Below are positions 10,206 through 19,652 of a DNA stretch of 64,000 nucleotides, piece by piece. Under the pieces are notes generated by a model. The model did no database searches, was not told where the DNA came from, and saw nothing but the letters and a program-made list of their open reading frames with translations. A program made the position numbers and the translations under genes. The DNA is from Sphingomonas sp. 28-66-16. GTDB taxonomy: Bacteria; Pseudomonadota; Alphaproteobacteria; Sphingomonadales; Sphingomonadaceae. Location of the stretch: assembly GCA_002281485.1 (NCBI GenBank), contig NCGF01000007.1, positions 55,000 through 118,999 on the forward strand, written 5' to 3'. Numbering within the stretch: the stretch's first letter is position 1; each line of letters starts with the position of its first letter.

Positions 10206-11629
10206 GCGATCATCTCCCGAACGTCGCTCAGCCGCCCGTTGATCGCCGCGGCGGCGGCCATCGCCGGCGAGAGCAGATGGGTGCGCGCGCCCGGCCCCTG
10301 ACGCCCGACGAAATTGCGGTTCGAGGTCGAGGCGCAGCGTTCGCCGGCCGGCACCTTGTCGGGGTTCATGCCGAGGCACATCGAGCAGCCGGGTTCGCGC
10401 CAGTCGAATCCGGCGGCGATGAAGATCCGGTCGAGACCTTCGGCTTCGGCCTGGCGCTTGACCAGCCCCGAGCCCGGCACGACTAGCGCCTGGCGGATCC
10501 GCTCATGGATGTGGCGCCCGTCGAGCAGCGCCGCCGCTGACCGCAAATCCTCGATCCGGCTGTTGGTGCAGCTGCCGATGAAGACATTGTCGATCGCGAT
10601 GTCGGTGATCGCCTGGCCGGGGGTCAGGCCCATATAGGCAAGCGCCTTGGTCGCGGTCGCGCGGCGCGCGGGATCGGCGAAGCTTGCCGGATCGGGCACG
10701 ACGCCGGTCACGTCGATCACATCGTCGAGGCTGGTGCCCCAGGTCACGCTGGGGGCGACGCTGGCGGCGTCGATCCTCACGCTGCGATCGAAGCGCGCGC
10801 CGTCATCGCTGCGCAGCGTGCGCCAATAGCCGACCATCCGGTCCCAGTCGTCGCCCTTGGGCGCCATCGGACGGCCCTCGAGATAGGCGAAGGTCTTCTC
10901 GTCGGGGGCGATCAGGCCGCTGCGCGCGCCCGCCTCGATCGACATGTTGGCGACGGTCAGCCGGGCCTCGATGCTCAGCGCCTCGATCGTGCTCCCGCGA
11001 TATTCGATGACATGGCCGGTGCCGCCGGCGGCGCCGATCCGGCCGATGATCGTCAGGATCAGGTCCTTGGCGGTGACGCCCAGGCCGAGCGCGCCATCGA
11101 CGCGCACCTCCATCGTCCGTGACGGAGCGAGCTGGAGCGTTTGCGTCGCCAGCACATGCTCCACCTCGCTGGTGCCGATCCCGAAGGCGAGCGCGCCGAG
11201 CGCGCCGTGCGCCGCCGTATGGCTGTCGCCGCAGACCAGCGTCGTGCCCGGCAGCGTAAAGCCCTGTTCGGGGCCGACGACATGGACGATCCCCTGCGCC
11301 GCCGCGCGATCGTTGATGTACGGCACGCCGAATTCGGCGACATTGGCCTCGAGCGCCGCGAGCTGTTCGGCGCTGGCCGGATCGGCGATCGGCAGCCGCC
11401 GGCCCTCGGCGTCGACCCGCGCGGTGGTCGGCAGATTATGGTCGGGCACGGCGAGCGTCAGATCGGGGCGGCGCACCTGCCGACCGGCGATCCGCAAACC
11501 CTCGAACGCCTGCGGTGAGGTCACCTCGTGAACGAGATGGCGATCGATGTAGATCAGGCAGGTGCCGTCGTCGCGTCGCTCGACGACGTGTTCGTTCCAG
11601 ATTTTCTCGTAGAGCGTCGTTGGCCTCAT
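10202..11629 (-). CDS. leuC: 3-isopropylmalate dehydratase large subunit
   Basis: 475 residues, aconitase-superfamily [4Fe-4S] enzyme. Cluster ligands lie in [12 protein letters not shown] and [10 protein letters not shown]. The N-terminal [12 protein letters not shown] and the [32 protein letters not shown] block are textbook LeuC. It overlaps leuB upstream and leuD downstream by four bases each, so the three are one coupled operon. This is the biosynthetic copy; compare the divergent copy at 50704-52113. Confidence 0.96.
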   Translation of the reverse strand: MRPTTLYEKIWNEHVVERRDDGTCLIYIDRHLVHEVTSPQAFEGLRIAGRQVRRPDLTLAVPDHNLPTTARVDAEGRRLPIADPASAEQLAALEANVAEFGVPYINDRAAAQGIVHVVGPEQGFTLPGTTLVCGDSHTAAHGALGALAFGIGTSEVEHVLATQTLQLAPSRTMEVRVDGALGLGVTAKDLILTIIGRIGAAGGTGHVIEYRGSTIEALSIEARLTVANMSIEAGARSGLIAPDEKTFAYLEGRPMAPKGDDWDRMVGYWRTLRSDDGARFDRSVRIDAASVAPSVTWGTSLDDVIDVTGVVPDPASFADPARRATATKALAYMGLTPGQAITDIAIDNVFIGSCTNSRIEDLRSAAALLDGRHIHERIRQALVVPGSGLVKRQAEAEGLDRIFIAAGFDWREPGCSMCLGMNPDKVPAGERCASTSNRNFVGRQGPGARTHLLSPAMAAAAAINGRLSDVREMIA

Positions 11630-12690
11630 ACTGCCTTTTCCATCATCGTCTGGATCCGTGCGCGCACCGCCTCGCCGAACGCGCTGCAGGATGCGGTGCC
11701 GCCAAGATCGGCGGTGCGGACGCCGTCCAGCAAAACATGCCGGACGGCCGCGCGCAACGTTTCGGCGGATGCGGGTGCCCCGATCGAGTCGAGCAGCATC
11801 GCCGCGCTTTCCATCGCCCCGCCGGGATTGGCGCGATCCTGCCCGGCGATATCGGGAGCGGAGCCGTGGATCGGCTCGAACAGGCCGGCCTTGCCCGTGC
11901 CCGTGCTGGCCGAGCCGAGCAATCCGATCGAACCGGGGATCACCGACAATTCGTCGGACAGGATATCACCGAAAAGATTCTCGGTGAGGATCACGTCGAA
12001 CCGGGTCGGATTGTTGACGAGCGCCATCGCGGCCGCATCGACATAGAGGTGATCGAGCGCGACATCGGGATAATCGGCGCCGATCTCGGTGACCACGGCA
12101 CGCCACAGCTTCGACGTCGCGAGCACATTGGCCTTGTCGACCGAGGTGACCTTGCTTCGCCGCGACCGCGCCGCGCGAAAGGCGACATGCGCGATCCGCT
12201 CGATTTCCGCGCGGCTATAGATGCAGACGTCGCTCGCCTGATCGCGCTCGAGCACATGCTCGCCGAAATACAGCCCGCCAGTGAGCTCGCGCACGACGAG
12301 GATATCGGCGCCGGCGATCAGCTCGGGCCGCAGTGGCGACAGGTCTTCCATGCCCGGGATGATCCGCGCCGGGCGCAGGTTGGCGAACAGGCCGAGCGCG
12401 CTGCGCAACCGCAGCAGCCCGCTTTCGGGCGTCTTCGGCGCGCCGGCCCATTGCGGACCGCCGATCGCGCCCATCAGGATCGCGTCGGCCGCGCGCGCGG
12501 CGGCAAGCGTCGCTTCGGGCAGCGGATCGCCGTGCCGGTCGATCGCTACCCCGCCGAAATCATGCTCGGCAAACGCCAGATCGAGGCCGGATCCGCTCGC
12601 GAGAAGCGTCAGGCACGCGACGGCCTCGCGCGTCACTTCGGGGCCGATGCCGTCGCCGGGCAGCAGGGCGATGGTCGCCGGGCGGCTCAT
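11626..12690 (-). CDS. leuB: 3-isopropylmalate dehydrogenase
   Basis: 354 residues; NAD-dependent oxidative decarboxylation of 3-isopropylmalate to 2-oxoisocaproate. Signatures: [12 protein letters not shown] at the N-terminus, the substrate arginines in [28 protein letters not shown], and the C-terminal [13 protein letters not shown] nucleotide-binding stretch. No Shine-Dalgarno precedes the ATG; instead a 16-codon frame with its own ribosome site ends on it (see 12687-12737). First gene of the leuBCD operon, divergent from ilvD. No leuA is in the window. Confidence 0.96.
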   Translation of the reverse strand: MSRPATIALLPGDGIGPEVTREAVACLTLLASGSGLDLAFAEHDFGGVAIDRHGDPLPEATLAAARAADAILMGAIGGPQWAGAPKTPESGLLRLRSALGLFANLRPARIIPGMEDLSPLRPELIAGADILVVRELTGGLYFGEHVLERDQASDVCIYSRAEIERIAHVAFRAARSRRSKVTSVDKANVLATSKLWRAVVTEIGADYPDVALDHLYVDAAAMALVNNPTRFDVILTENLFGDILSDELSVIPGSIGLLGSASTGTGKAGLFEPIHGSAPDIAGQDRANPGGAMESAAMLLDSIGAPASAETLRAAVRHVLLDGVRTADLGGTASCSAFGEAVRARIQTMMEKAV

Positions 12691-12737
12691 GCGGCGAGCG
12701 CCACGGCGCGGGTGTCGGTCAGGCCAGTCTCGGTCAC
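12687..12737 (-). CDS. 16-residue ORF overlapping the leuB start (possible leader/coupling peptide)
   Basis: GTG at 12737 has GAGG eight bases upstream and opens a 16-codon frame ([15 protein letters not shown] after the start) whose TGA overlaps the leuB ATG as ATGA. leuB itself has no ribosome site, so ribosomes may reach leuB by reinitiation. It is not leucine-rich, so it does not look like a classical Leu attenuator peptide. Support is positional only. Confidence 0.3.
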   Translation of the reverse strand: MTETGLTDTRAVALAA

Positions 12738-12830
12738 GTCATCATCCTCGCATCGTCATTCCTGCCGTCGCGCTCACCGATGCGCGCATAGCGGCACGAT
12801 GGAAATCCCCCGACTCCGGTCGAGCGCGGT

Positions 12831-12862
12831 GCCGATGCCATGCCTTGGCGTCTGGCATCGGC
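12831..12862. repeat. Perfect 10-bp inverted repeat in the leuB-ilvD divergent region
   Basis: GCCGATGCCA (12831-12840) and TGGCATCGGC (12853-12862) are exact inverted copies with a 12-base loop. It lies 140 bases before leuB and 120 before ilvD. There is no T-run on either strand, so it is not a standard terminator. It could be a leader hairpin on the leuB transcript or a protein site. The rest of the 12738-12984 gap shows no coding signal. Confidence 0.4.
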
Positions 12863-12911
12863 CACCGGCCAACGGCCCCGGTCGGCGGGGCACCCGGTAT
12901 CAGCAAACTAA

Positions 12912-12923
12912 TATTGCGCAATA
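12912..12923. promoter_or_regulatory. 12-bp palindrome TATTGCGCAATA between leuB and ilvD (candidate operator)
   Basis: TATTGC-GCAATA is a perfect palindrome in the A/T-richest part of the divergent intergenic region, 61 bases before the ilvD ATG. Divergent leu/ilv promoters are commonly controlled by one amino-acid-responsive regulator (Lrp- or LysR-type), and this is the best candidate site here. No regulator gene is adjacent, so the assignment is a guess. Confidence 0.3.
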
Positions 12924-12984
12924 GGGGAGTTGGTGCGATGGAAAGTTTCTCCCAGCACCATCTTTTTCTCCATAAGGCGATCTC

Positions 12985-14652
12985 ATGACCGATTCCGCGC
13001 TCCCTTCGCGTGACCTGATAGAAGGCGCCTCGCGCGCCCCTGCCCGGGCGATGCTGCGCGCCGCCGGCCTCGACGATGCGGCGATGGCCAAGCCGATCGT
13101 CGCGATCGTCAACAGCTGGTCGACCGTCACGCCGTGCAACATGCACCTGCGCGCGCTCGCCGATCATGCGCGCGAGGGGATCATCGCCGCCGGCGGCACG
13201 CCGGTCGATTTCAATACGATCGTCGTCACCGACGGCATCTCGATGGGGACGCCCGGGATGCGCGCTTCACTGATGAGTCGCGAATGCATCGCCGATTCGG
13301 CCGAGCTGGCGGTGCGCGGGCATATGCTCGATGCCGTGCTGTTCCTCGTCGGCTGCGACAAGACGATTCCGGCGGCGGCGATGGCGGCGGCGCGGCTCGA
13401 TCTGCCGTCGGTCATTCTCTATGGCGGCTCGATCATGCCGGGTCGGCTGGGCGACAAGGCGCTGACGATTCAGGACGTGTTCGAAGCGGTCGGCGCGCAC
13501 GGCGCGGGCACGCTCGACGATGCCGGGCTGCTCGCCGTCGAAAAGGCGGCGTGTCCCGGGGCCGGCGCGTGCGGCGGCCAGTTCACCGCCAACACGATGG
13601 CGCTGGCGATGAGTTTTCTGGGGCTGTCGCCGATGGGGCTCAACGATATTCCGGCGGTGCACCCGGGCAAGGCCGCCGCCGCTGCCGAGGCCGGACGGGT
13701 GCTGATGGACGCGGTTCGCGCCGGGCGCAACGCGCGCAGCCTGATCACGCCGGCAAGCCTGCGCAATGCAATCGTCGCGGGCACGGCGACGGCCGGTTCG
13801 ACCAATCTGGTACTGCATCTGCTCGCAATCGCGCGCGAGGCGGGGATCGGCGACGACGACTTCACGCTCGACATGTTCGACGCGATTTCGCGCACCACGC
13901 CGGTGATCGCCGATCTCAAACCGGGCGGCCGCTTCATGGCTCCAGACATGACCGCCGCGGGCGGAACGCCGTTGCTCGGCAAGCGGCTGATGGAGGCGGG
14001 ACTGATCACCGATACCCCGACGGTGACCGGCGAGAGCCTGTTCGCCGCCTTCTCGCGCGCCGCGGAGACGCCGGGCCAGGAAGTGATCCTGTCGGCGGCC
14101 GCCCCGCTAAAGCCGCGCGGCGGCTATGGCGTGCTCTACGGCAATATCGCCCCCGAGGGTTGCGTGGTGAAGCTCGCCGGACACGCCCGGCTTCAGCACG
14201 AGGGGCCGGCCAAGGTCTATGACGGCGAGGAAGCGGCGTTCGCGGCGGTCGACGCCGGCGAGATCGAGGCGGGCGACGTGGTCGTCATCCGCTGGGAGGG
14301 CCCGGTCGGCGGCCCCGGCATGCGCGAGATGCTCGGGGTGACCGCCGCGATCCAGGGCAGGGGGCTCGGCGACAGCGTCGCCCTCGTTACCGATGGTCGT
14401 TTTTCGGGCGCGACCTATGGCTTCATGGTCGGGCATATCGCCCCCGAGGCGGCGCGGGGCGGTCCGATCGGTCGGTTGCAGACCGGTGACCGGATCGTGA
14501 TCGATGTCGATGCGCGGACGATCTCGACCGACGCCGATCTGGCGGCGCGAACGCCGTCGACGGCAATCCGGCCCGAACCGACCGGCGCCTTCGCGAAATA
14601 TGCCCGGCTGGTGGGCTCGGCCTCGCAGGGCGCGGTGACGAGCGGCGTCTGA
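12985..14652 (+). CDS. ilvD: Dihydroxy-acid dehydratase
   Basis: 555 residues; Fe-S enzyme for the last common step of valine and isoleucine synthesis, which also feeds leucine. Cluster-binding cysteines appear in [20 protein letters not shown] and [12 protein letters not shown]; the C-terminal [10 protein letters not shown]-like [21 protein letters not shown] block is complete. AAGG lies seven bases upstream of the ATG. It is divergent from leuBCD, consistent with shared control of branched-chain amino acid synthesis. The catabolic island begins just after it. Confidence 0.96.
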   Translation: MTDSALPSRDLIEGASRAPARAMLRAAGLDDAAMAKPIVAIVNSWSTVTPCNMHLRALADHAREGIIAAGGTPVDFNTIVVTDGISMGTPGMRASLMSRECIADSAELAVRGHMLDAVLFLVGCDKTIPAAAMAAARLDLPSVILYGGSIMPGRLGDKALTIQDVFEAVGAHGAGTLDDAGLLAVEKAACPGAGACGGQFTANTMALAMSFLGLSPMGLNDIPAVHPGKAAAAAEAGRVLMDAVRAGRNARSLITPASLRNAIVAGTATAGSTNLVLHLLAIAREAGIGDDDFTLDMFDAISRTTPVIADLKPGGRFMAPDMTAAGGTPLLGKRLMEAGLITDTPTVTGESLFAAFSRAAETPGQEVILSAAAPLKPRGGYGVLYGNIAPEGCVVKLAGHARLQHEGPAKVYDGEEAAFAAVDAGEIEAGDVVVIRWEGPVGGPGMREMLGVTAAIQGRGLGDSVALVTDGRFSGATYGFMVGHIAPEAARGGPIGRLQTGDRIVIDVDARTISTDADLAARTPSTAIRPEPTGAFAKYARLVGSASQGAVTSGV

Positions 14653-14661
14653 TCGGAAAAG

Positions 14662-14673
14662 TTGTCCGGACAT
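14662..14673. promoter_or_regulatory. Candidate GntR operator A (TTGTCCGGACAT)
   Basis: TTGTCCGGACAT matches the 12-bp palindrome TTGTCCGGACAA in 11 of 12 positions. It lies ten bases after the ilvD stop and 81 bases before the DUF1838 gene, the first gene of the island. Four other copies precede island genes (19171, 35791, 36560, 48813). The likely binder is the GntR/HutC protein at 30188-30937 (inference). Confidence 0.6.
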
Positions 14674-14754
14674 ATTTGCATTTGCGCGACGATCGGTTAG
14701 GGTGGCGGCGTTCAGGATCGGGCACCAACGGCCCGATGCAAAGGGAGGCCTGCC

Positions 14755-15645
14755 TTGATCCGATCACTCCTCGCCGGAGCTGCGCTCGCGGTCGTTTGCT
14801 CAAGTCCGCTGGCGGCGCGCCAACTCGATCCCAATGTGCCCGCCGACGCGCTCGAGATCAGCAAGCGCACCCAGTGCGGCGCCAAGGACGGCGAGCCGGC
14901 GGTGTATCACTGGTCGGGCAAGGTCTATTCGCGGATCGAGGGCGAGCCCGACAGATTGCTGTTCCTGGGCGAGGGCATGAACATCCGCCAATGCGTCTCG
15001 GTCGACGATCCGAAGCGCGGCAAGGGCTATCGACAGGTCAGTCGCGAGGTGATGCTGTTCCTCGATCCCAAGACCGGCGAGATCGCGCGCAACTGGGCCA
15101 ATCCCTGGACCGGCGAGACGGTGCCCGTCGGCCATATCGCCAATGATCCGGTCAATGGCCGTCCCAGCTTTCCGATCGGTGCCGATGGCAAGCCCTATAC
15201 GATCAGCCTGAACCGGATGGGCCAATGGGCGCAGATGCCGGTCGAAGTGCCGCTCTTCTATGAAAATCCGCTCGGCGGCGATTATCAGGATTATGTCGGC
15301 AACAAATATCACGCGATGGAGATTTTTGATTTCGCGGCGCGCGCCGATGAATTGCTCGATACCAAATACCCGACCGCCTATCCCTCGGTCTCCTGGGTCC
15401 GGATCTCCGACTGGATGCCGTGGATGAAAATGCGCGGCCGCCACGGCAATATCGTTTTCAATGCGATGGGCACGAAGCTCAAGAGCTTCGACGAGCTGCC
15501 CAAGCTGCTCAAGGACGAGATCGCCCGTGCCTATCCCGCCTGGACGTCGCCGCCGCCGGCCGACGATGCCCGGCCCAACGAGACGACCTGGACGGTGTTC
15601 CGCAAACAGATCGACGCTGCGCGCAAGGCGGCGGCGCCGAAATAG
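14755..15645 (+). CDS. DUF1838 family exported protein
   Basis: 296 residues from TTG 14755, preceded by AAGGGAGG six bases upstream. A signal peptide (LLAGAALAVVCSSPLAARQ) sends it to the periplasm. The remainder matches DUF1838: VSREVMLFLDPKTGEI, NPWTGETVPVGHIANDPVN and the C-terminal DWMPWMKMRGRHG region. The function of the family is unknown. It follows operator A and is thus a probable member of the GntR regulon. It converges on the next gene with a three-base gap. Confidence 0.8.
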   Translation: MIRSLLAGAALAVVCSSPLAARQLDPNVPADALEISKRTQCGAKDGEPAVYHWSGKVYSRIEGEPDRLLFLGEGMNIRQCVSVDDPKRGKGYRQVSREVMLFLDPKTGEIARNWANPWTGETVPVGHIANDPVNGRPSFPIGADGKPYTISLNRMGQWAQMPVEVPLFYENPLGGDYQDYVGNKYHAMEIFDFAARADELLDTKYPTAYPSVSWVRISDWMPWMKMRGRHGNIVFNAMGTKLKSFDELPKLLKDEIARAYPAWTSPPPADDARPNETTWTVFRKQIDAARKAAAPK

Positions 15646-15648
15646 CGG

Positions 15649-16401
15649 TCATTTCGGCGGGGTGAACAGCGCATCGTCGATCGGTGCGTCGACCCTGGTG
15701 TCGGTCCAGAACACCTCGTTGGCTTTCACCCCGTTATAGTAGAGCGTCACGTGCCGCGCCTGAAGCCAGCGCGGGTGGGTGAGGGTGACGAAATCGTCAT
15801 AGGTGCGCACGTGCCACCCTTTCGGCGTCGCGAAGCCCATCGTGCGGATCGCGTAGCTCGCCTTGTCGATGCCGAACAACGTGACGCCGCCGTCGGGGTC
15901 GGTGAGCCGCACCATGTAGAGCGGATGGCCGTCGATGCCGTCGTCGGGGACGCGATCGGCCGTGAAGCCGGGATCGGCGGCGTGGCGGATGATGCCGAAG
16001 CCGAAATTGGTCGCCCAGAAGGCGTCGGCTTCGGCCTTGGGGATGATGCCGCGCTCGTTCCACGTGGTTGCGCCGTCATAGCCGATCGTGAACATCGGCT
16101 TGCCCTGCGCATTGGCGACGATTCGGACCTTGCCCTCGGCAGTATGCGCGGCCTTGCGGTCGGGATTGAACACGCGCCACATGCGATAGTCATCCGCCTT
16201 CGCGCGCGGCGCCGCACCGCGTCGCCCGTAAAAGATCGCGTGGCCCCAAAGCGTCAGGGTCTTGGCGCGAGCCCAGGCGTCGCCGCCGGCCGCTTCGGTA
16301 GCGCGCGCGAGAATCGCGGCGCCATCGGGCGTTTCCTGGGCAGGCAGCGCGGTCGCAGCGACGAGGATCGCCAGCGGCACGGCCAGGTGGTGGGGCTTCA
16401 T
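15649..16401 (-). CDS. Exported protein of unknown function (LolA/outer-membrane-lipoprotein-sorting-like)
   Basis: 250 residues. I chose the ATG at 16401 since GGAG is six bases upstream; an ATG at 16407 would abut the ribosome site. It has a cleavable signal (LAVPLAILVAATALPAQ) followed by GAAILARATEAAGGDAWARAKTLTLWGHAIFYGR, a start common in periplasmic beta-rich proteins related to lipoprotein-sorting folds. Specific function is not recognisable. It lies behind the TonB receptor gene and is separated from it by a strong terminator. Confidence 0.65.
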   Translation of the reverse strand: MKPHHLAVPLAILVAATALPAQETPDGAAILARATEAAGGDAWARAKTLTLWGHAIFYGRRGAAPRAKADDYRMWRVFNPDRKAAHTAEGKVRIVANAQGKPMFTIGYDGATTWNERGIIPKAEADAFWATNFGFGIIRHAADPGFTADRVPDDGIDGHPLYMVRLTDPDGGVTLFGIDKASYAIRTMGFATPKGWHVRTYDDFVTLTHPRWLQARHVTLYYNGVKANEVFWTDTRVDAPIDDALFTPPK

Positions 16402-16412
16402 CGGCATCTCCT

Positions 16413-16452
16413 TGCAACAAAAGGCCCCCGCCGAACAGGTTCGGCGGGGGCC
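16413..16452 (-). terminator. Rho-independent terminator after the first TonB receptor gene
   Basis: On the minus strand a perfect 14-bp stem (arms 16439-16452 and 16423-16436, only two bases between them) is followed by TTTTGTT. It begins 24 bases after the receptor stop codon and ends about a dozen bases before the start codon of the next gene, whose ribosome site follows at once. Transcription of that gene must read through it or depend on a site within it. Confidence 0.88.
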
Positions 16453-16475
16453 AATGCGTCACCCATACATGATCA

Positions 16476-19115
16476 TCAGAAGTTGAACGTCCCTTCGATA
16501 CCGAAGGTGCGGCCCTTGCGAAGCGCCGTGAAGAAGGCGCGCGGGGCGCCCGTCTCGATCTGCGCGGGGCGCCCGTCAAAGGTCACCGTTGCGGCCGCCG
16601 GCAGCCCGGTCGTGCCCGCCCCGTAGCGATAGTCGAACCAGCGCGTCGCGAGCGGTGCCGAATCCTCGTCGGTCAGATTGCGGACAAAGGCAGCAAGACT
16701 GAACTGTCCCGATCGAACGCCGATGCGACCGTTGAGGAGGAAGGCGTCGCCGACCTGGGCAAGATTGTCGACCTGCACATATTTGCTCGATTCATAGCTG
16801 AAGTTCAGGTTGCTCCACAGCGACAGATTGCCGTGCAACGGCACCGTGTAGGTCGCGTTGCCGTTGAGCGTCACCGGCGATCCGAGCGGCAGCCGCTTGC
16901 CCGTGATGTCGCACAGCGGCAGGCCGGCAGCGGTCGGATTGCGATTGTCGAAGTTCGGTCGGATGCCACCCGAATTGAGGATGAACTGATCGGCATCGCA
17001 CCCCGAGGTGAACCGCGCGTCGACATACGACACCCCAAAGCCGAGATTGAGCCGGTCGGTCGGCGCTGCTTGCACTTCGAGTTCGAATCCCGTGGTGCGT
17101 GCATTGCCCTGGTTGGTGACGATCGAGGTGATCGCGCCGGTGCCGTTCGGATTGGGAATCGCGGTGGTCAGCTGCACATCGGTGAGCTTGGTGGTGTATA
17201 CCGAAGCCGAAACCCGGACGCGATTGTTGAGCAGCCCGAATTTGGTGCCGAGCTCGAACCCTTCCGATTTCTCGGCGAGATAGTTGACGAAATTCTGGCC
17301 GGTCTGCGTGGTCGCCGTGACGCCGGCGGTGCCGTTGAACCCGCTCGGTTTGCGGCCCTGTGCATAGATGCCGTAAAAGAGCAGCCCGCCGGGCGTCGAA
17401 TAGTTGATCGTCACGCGCGGCGTTGTGCCGGTATCCTTGTTCTCGGGCCGGCAATTGGCGGCGGTGAAAGTCCCGAACACGTTGGTCTGGCCTGCATAGC
17501 CCGCGCAGAAGATCGGCGCCGAGGAGAAATCGAGCGATTTCCTCGTCTCCTCGGCATAGCGGACTTCGCCGGTGATCGACAGCCGCTTGGTAATGTCGAC
17601 CGTCAGCAGACCGAACACCGCCATGTTTTCAAGCTCGTTTCGGCTCGAACCCGGTCCGCCGAGCGGATCGCCGACGATGGGATTGGCGAAGCTCAGATCC
17701 TTGCCATCGGTTTTCTGCTTGAAATAATAGCCGCCGATCAGGCCGCGCACCGGCCAGCGCTGCGGCGAGGCGATGCGGACTTCCTGGCTGAAATCATAGC
17801 CGTCGTTGCGCGTGGTATTGGCAAAGGCGGCTTCGGTGACGAGCGGGTTGGGCGCCGATCCGCCGATCGCCGGATTGGTGTTGAAGAAAAAGAACGAGTC
17901 GCTGTGATCGGAATCGGTGCCGAACAGATTGTTGTTCGCCCGGTAGCCCGACAGGCTGGAAAAGACGAAGCCCGATCCGGCAATGTCCCAGTCGATGATC
18001 GCGGTGCCGTAATATTGATCGTTCTGGATACCGTCGAACGCCGTCCCATCGAACACGCCGGTGATCGGCGCGGTGCGGAACGAGGGTGGCTGGCCGGTAT
18101 ATCCCGGGATGGTGATCGCGATTGGATCGGTATTCAGCCGCACGCCGTTGGGCTGGGGCTGGATCGTCCCGCAGAAATACTGGTTGTTGTTGGTCGATGG
18201 GCCAAGCAGGTTGGGGATATAGGGCAATGCGCTCGATACGGTGCGATACTGCGCCGAGCGGAAGCCCGGCTGGCAGTTGTTGGCGGCCGCTCCCTGGAGG
18301 AACAGCGCCAGCGGTCCATCGCGATTGTGCTGATACTGCCCGCGCAGCCGGATCTTGAGATCGTCGCTCGGGGTGAAATTGAGCAGCGCATAGATCGACT
18401 CGGTGCGCTCGCTGCCGACTTTGCGGCCGGTGAGCTGATTGATGTATTGGCCGCCATATTCATAATGGCGGCCGCCGATGCGAAAGCCAAGCAGGCCGGG
18501 AATGATCTGGCCCGAAACCGAGGCCGAAATCGTGTATTCGTTATATTGCGCGACCGAAGACCTGCCCGACACCGTCAGCTTCTCGGTCGGGTCCTTGGTG
18601 ATGAAGTTGATCGCACCGGCATAGGTGTTGCGGCCGTAGAGCGCCGATTGCGGGCCCTTGATCACCTCGACGCGCTGGAGCGATTCGGGATCGAAGCCCT
18701 GGATGTCGCCCTGATAGTAAATGCCGTCGACGAAATAGGCGGCGCCCGATTCGACGCCGAACTGGACGTTGGCGAGCACGTTCGAAGCGCCGCGCACCAC
18801 GGGCCGATCGGATGACCGTCCGAACGCCTGACTGAAGCTGATGCCGGTCGCCTGCTTGGCGAAATCATCGATGCTGTTGAGGCCGAGCGTCCGGATCTTG
18901 GCTTCGGACAGTACCGAAACCGACACCGGCGCTGTCTGCAGCGATTCCTCGACCTTGCGGGCGGTCACGACGATTTCTTCGAGACCGGTCTGTCCGGCAG
19001 GCGCCTCGGCGGCCGTCGTCGGTGGGGTCTGCTCAGCGGGCCTGTTCTGCGCCACCGCCGTTCCGGAACTCATCACCGTTGCTGCCAGCAAGGCAGCCCG
19101 CGTCACCATCCGCAT
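16476..19115 (-). CDS. TonB-dependent outer-membrane receptor (first)
   Basis: 879 residues from ATG 19115, which has GGGGGAGAG upstream and is followed by a signal peptide (RAALLAATVMSSGTAVAQ). A TonB box-like LEEIVVTARK precedes the plug domain (VIKGPQSALYGRNTYAGAINFITKDP), then a long beta-barrel ending in the typical aromatic tail EGTFNF. Such receptors import scarce or bulky substrates across the outer membrane using TonB energy. No FecR/sigma partner is present. Operator B lies 56-75 bases upstream, so substrate-dependent control by GntR is likely. Confidence 0.93.
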   Translation of the reverse strand: MRMVTRAALLAATVMSSGTAVAQNRPAEQTPPTTAAEAPAGQTGLEEIVVTARKVEESLQTAPVSVSVLSEAKIRTLGLNSIDDFAKQATGISFSQAFGRSSDRPVVRGASNVLANVQFGVESGAAYFVDGIYYQGDIQGFDPESLQRVEVIKGPQSALYGRNTYAGAINFITKDPTEKLTVSGRSSVAQYNEYTISASVSGQIIPGLLGFRIGGRHYEYGGQYINQLTGRKVGSERTESIYALLNFTPSDDLKIRLRGQYQHNRDGPLALFLQGAAANNCQPGFRSAQYRTVSSALPYIPNLLGPSTNNNQYFCGTIQPQPNGVRLNTDPIAITIPGYTGQPPSFRTAPITGVFDGTAFDGIQNDQYYGTAIIDWDIAGSGFVFSSLSGYRANNNLFGTDSDHSDSFFFFNTNPAIGGSAPNPLVTEAAFANTTRNDGYDFSQEVRIASPQRWPVRGLIGGYYFKQKTDGKDLSFANPIVGDPLGGPGSSRNELENMAVFGLLTVDITKRLSITGEVRYAEETRKSLDFSSAPIFCAGYAGQTNVFGTFTAANCRPENKDTGTTPRVTINYSTPGGLLFYGIYAQGRKPSGFNGTAGVTATTQTGQNFVNYLAEKSEGFELGTKFGLLNNRVRVSASVYTTKLTDVQLTTAIPNPNGTGAITSIVTNQGNARTTGFELEVQAAPTDRLNLGFGVSYVDARFTSGCDADQFILNSGGIRPNFDNRNPTAAGLPLCDITGKRLPLGSPVTLNGNATYTVPLHGNLSLWSNLNFSYESSKYVQVDNLAQVGDAFLLNGRIGVRSGQFSLAAFVRNLTDEDSAPLATRWFDYRYGAGTTGLPAAATVTFDGRPAQIETGAPRAFFTALRKGRTFGIEGTFNF

Positions 19116-19170
19116 CGAAACTCTCCCCCAAAAGCCACTTCCCAATTTGCCGAGACTTTCATTTGGGAAT

Positions 19171-19190
19171 AAATTTGTCCAGACAAATTT
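19171..19190. promoter_or_regulatory. Candidate GntR operator B (20-bp inverted repeat)
   Basis: AAATTTGTCCAGACAAATTT is an inverted repeat with nine paired bases on each side of a central CA. It is the longest arm pairing among the five island sites. It sits between the divergent TonB receptor (start 19115, minus) and the DUF1330 gene (start 19316, plus), so it could control both. Confidence 0.75.
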
Positions 19191-19315
19191 TGATTGAGAA
19201 GAGCTGACGACCGTGCAACTGTTGCAGTCGTGTAACACTCATCGGACCGATATTGCCCGGCGACGATCGCGCCGGCGCTAAGGTCCGAGCTACGACCGAA
19301 CGCGAAAGGAACGTC

Positions 19316-19621
19316 ATGGCCGCCTATATGATCGTCACCGCCAGAATTGAGGATCGCGACCGGTTCATCAGCGGCTATGGCCAGGCCGCTGCGGCGCTGG
19401 TGGCGCAATTCGGGGGCAAATACGTGCTGCGCGGCCCCGGCGTCGAGCTGCTTGAGGGCAGCTTTGGCGACGGCGCTTCGATGGTGATCTCCGAATGGCC
19501 CGATCGCGCGGCTGCGCGGGCATTCTGGACCTCGCCCGACTATGCCGAGGTGAAAAAGCTGCGCGCGGGAATCGCCGATTGCCAGGTGTTGCTGATCGAG
19601 GCACCTAGGATCAACGGCTGA
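19316..19621 (+). CDS. DUF1330 family small protein
   Basis: 101 residues from ATG 19316 with AAAGGA upstream. The sequence MIVTARIEDRDRFISGYGQAAAALVAQFGGKYVLRG and ISEWPDRAAARAFWTSPDYAEVKKLR is the DUF1330 ferredoxin-like (dimeric alpha/beta barrel) pattern. Members are found with catabolic enzymes but have no settled activity. First of three genes reading right (with quinone oxidoreductase and DUF421), probably driven from the operator B region. Confidence 0.85.
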   Translation: MAAYMIVTARIEDRDRFISGYGQAAAALVAQFGGKYVLRGPGVELLEGSFGDGASMVISEWPDRAAARAFWTSPDYAEVKKLRAGIADCQVLLIEAPRING

Positions 19622-19652
19622 TCCGAAAAGCGATCGTCGACGGGAGCTTGGC

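Noticed and set aside
9609-11629. Possible membership of leuC/leuD in the catabolic island
   Set aside because: They sit in an overlapping leuB-leuC-leuD operon with canonical motifs; the divergent copy at 50704-52718 is the catabolic candidate.
12738-12984. Leucine attenuator with leader peptide and terminator
   Set aside because: A hairpin exists, but there is no T-run and no Leu-rich short frame.
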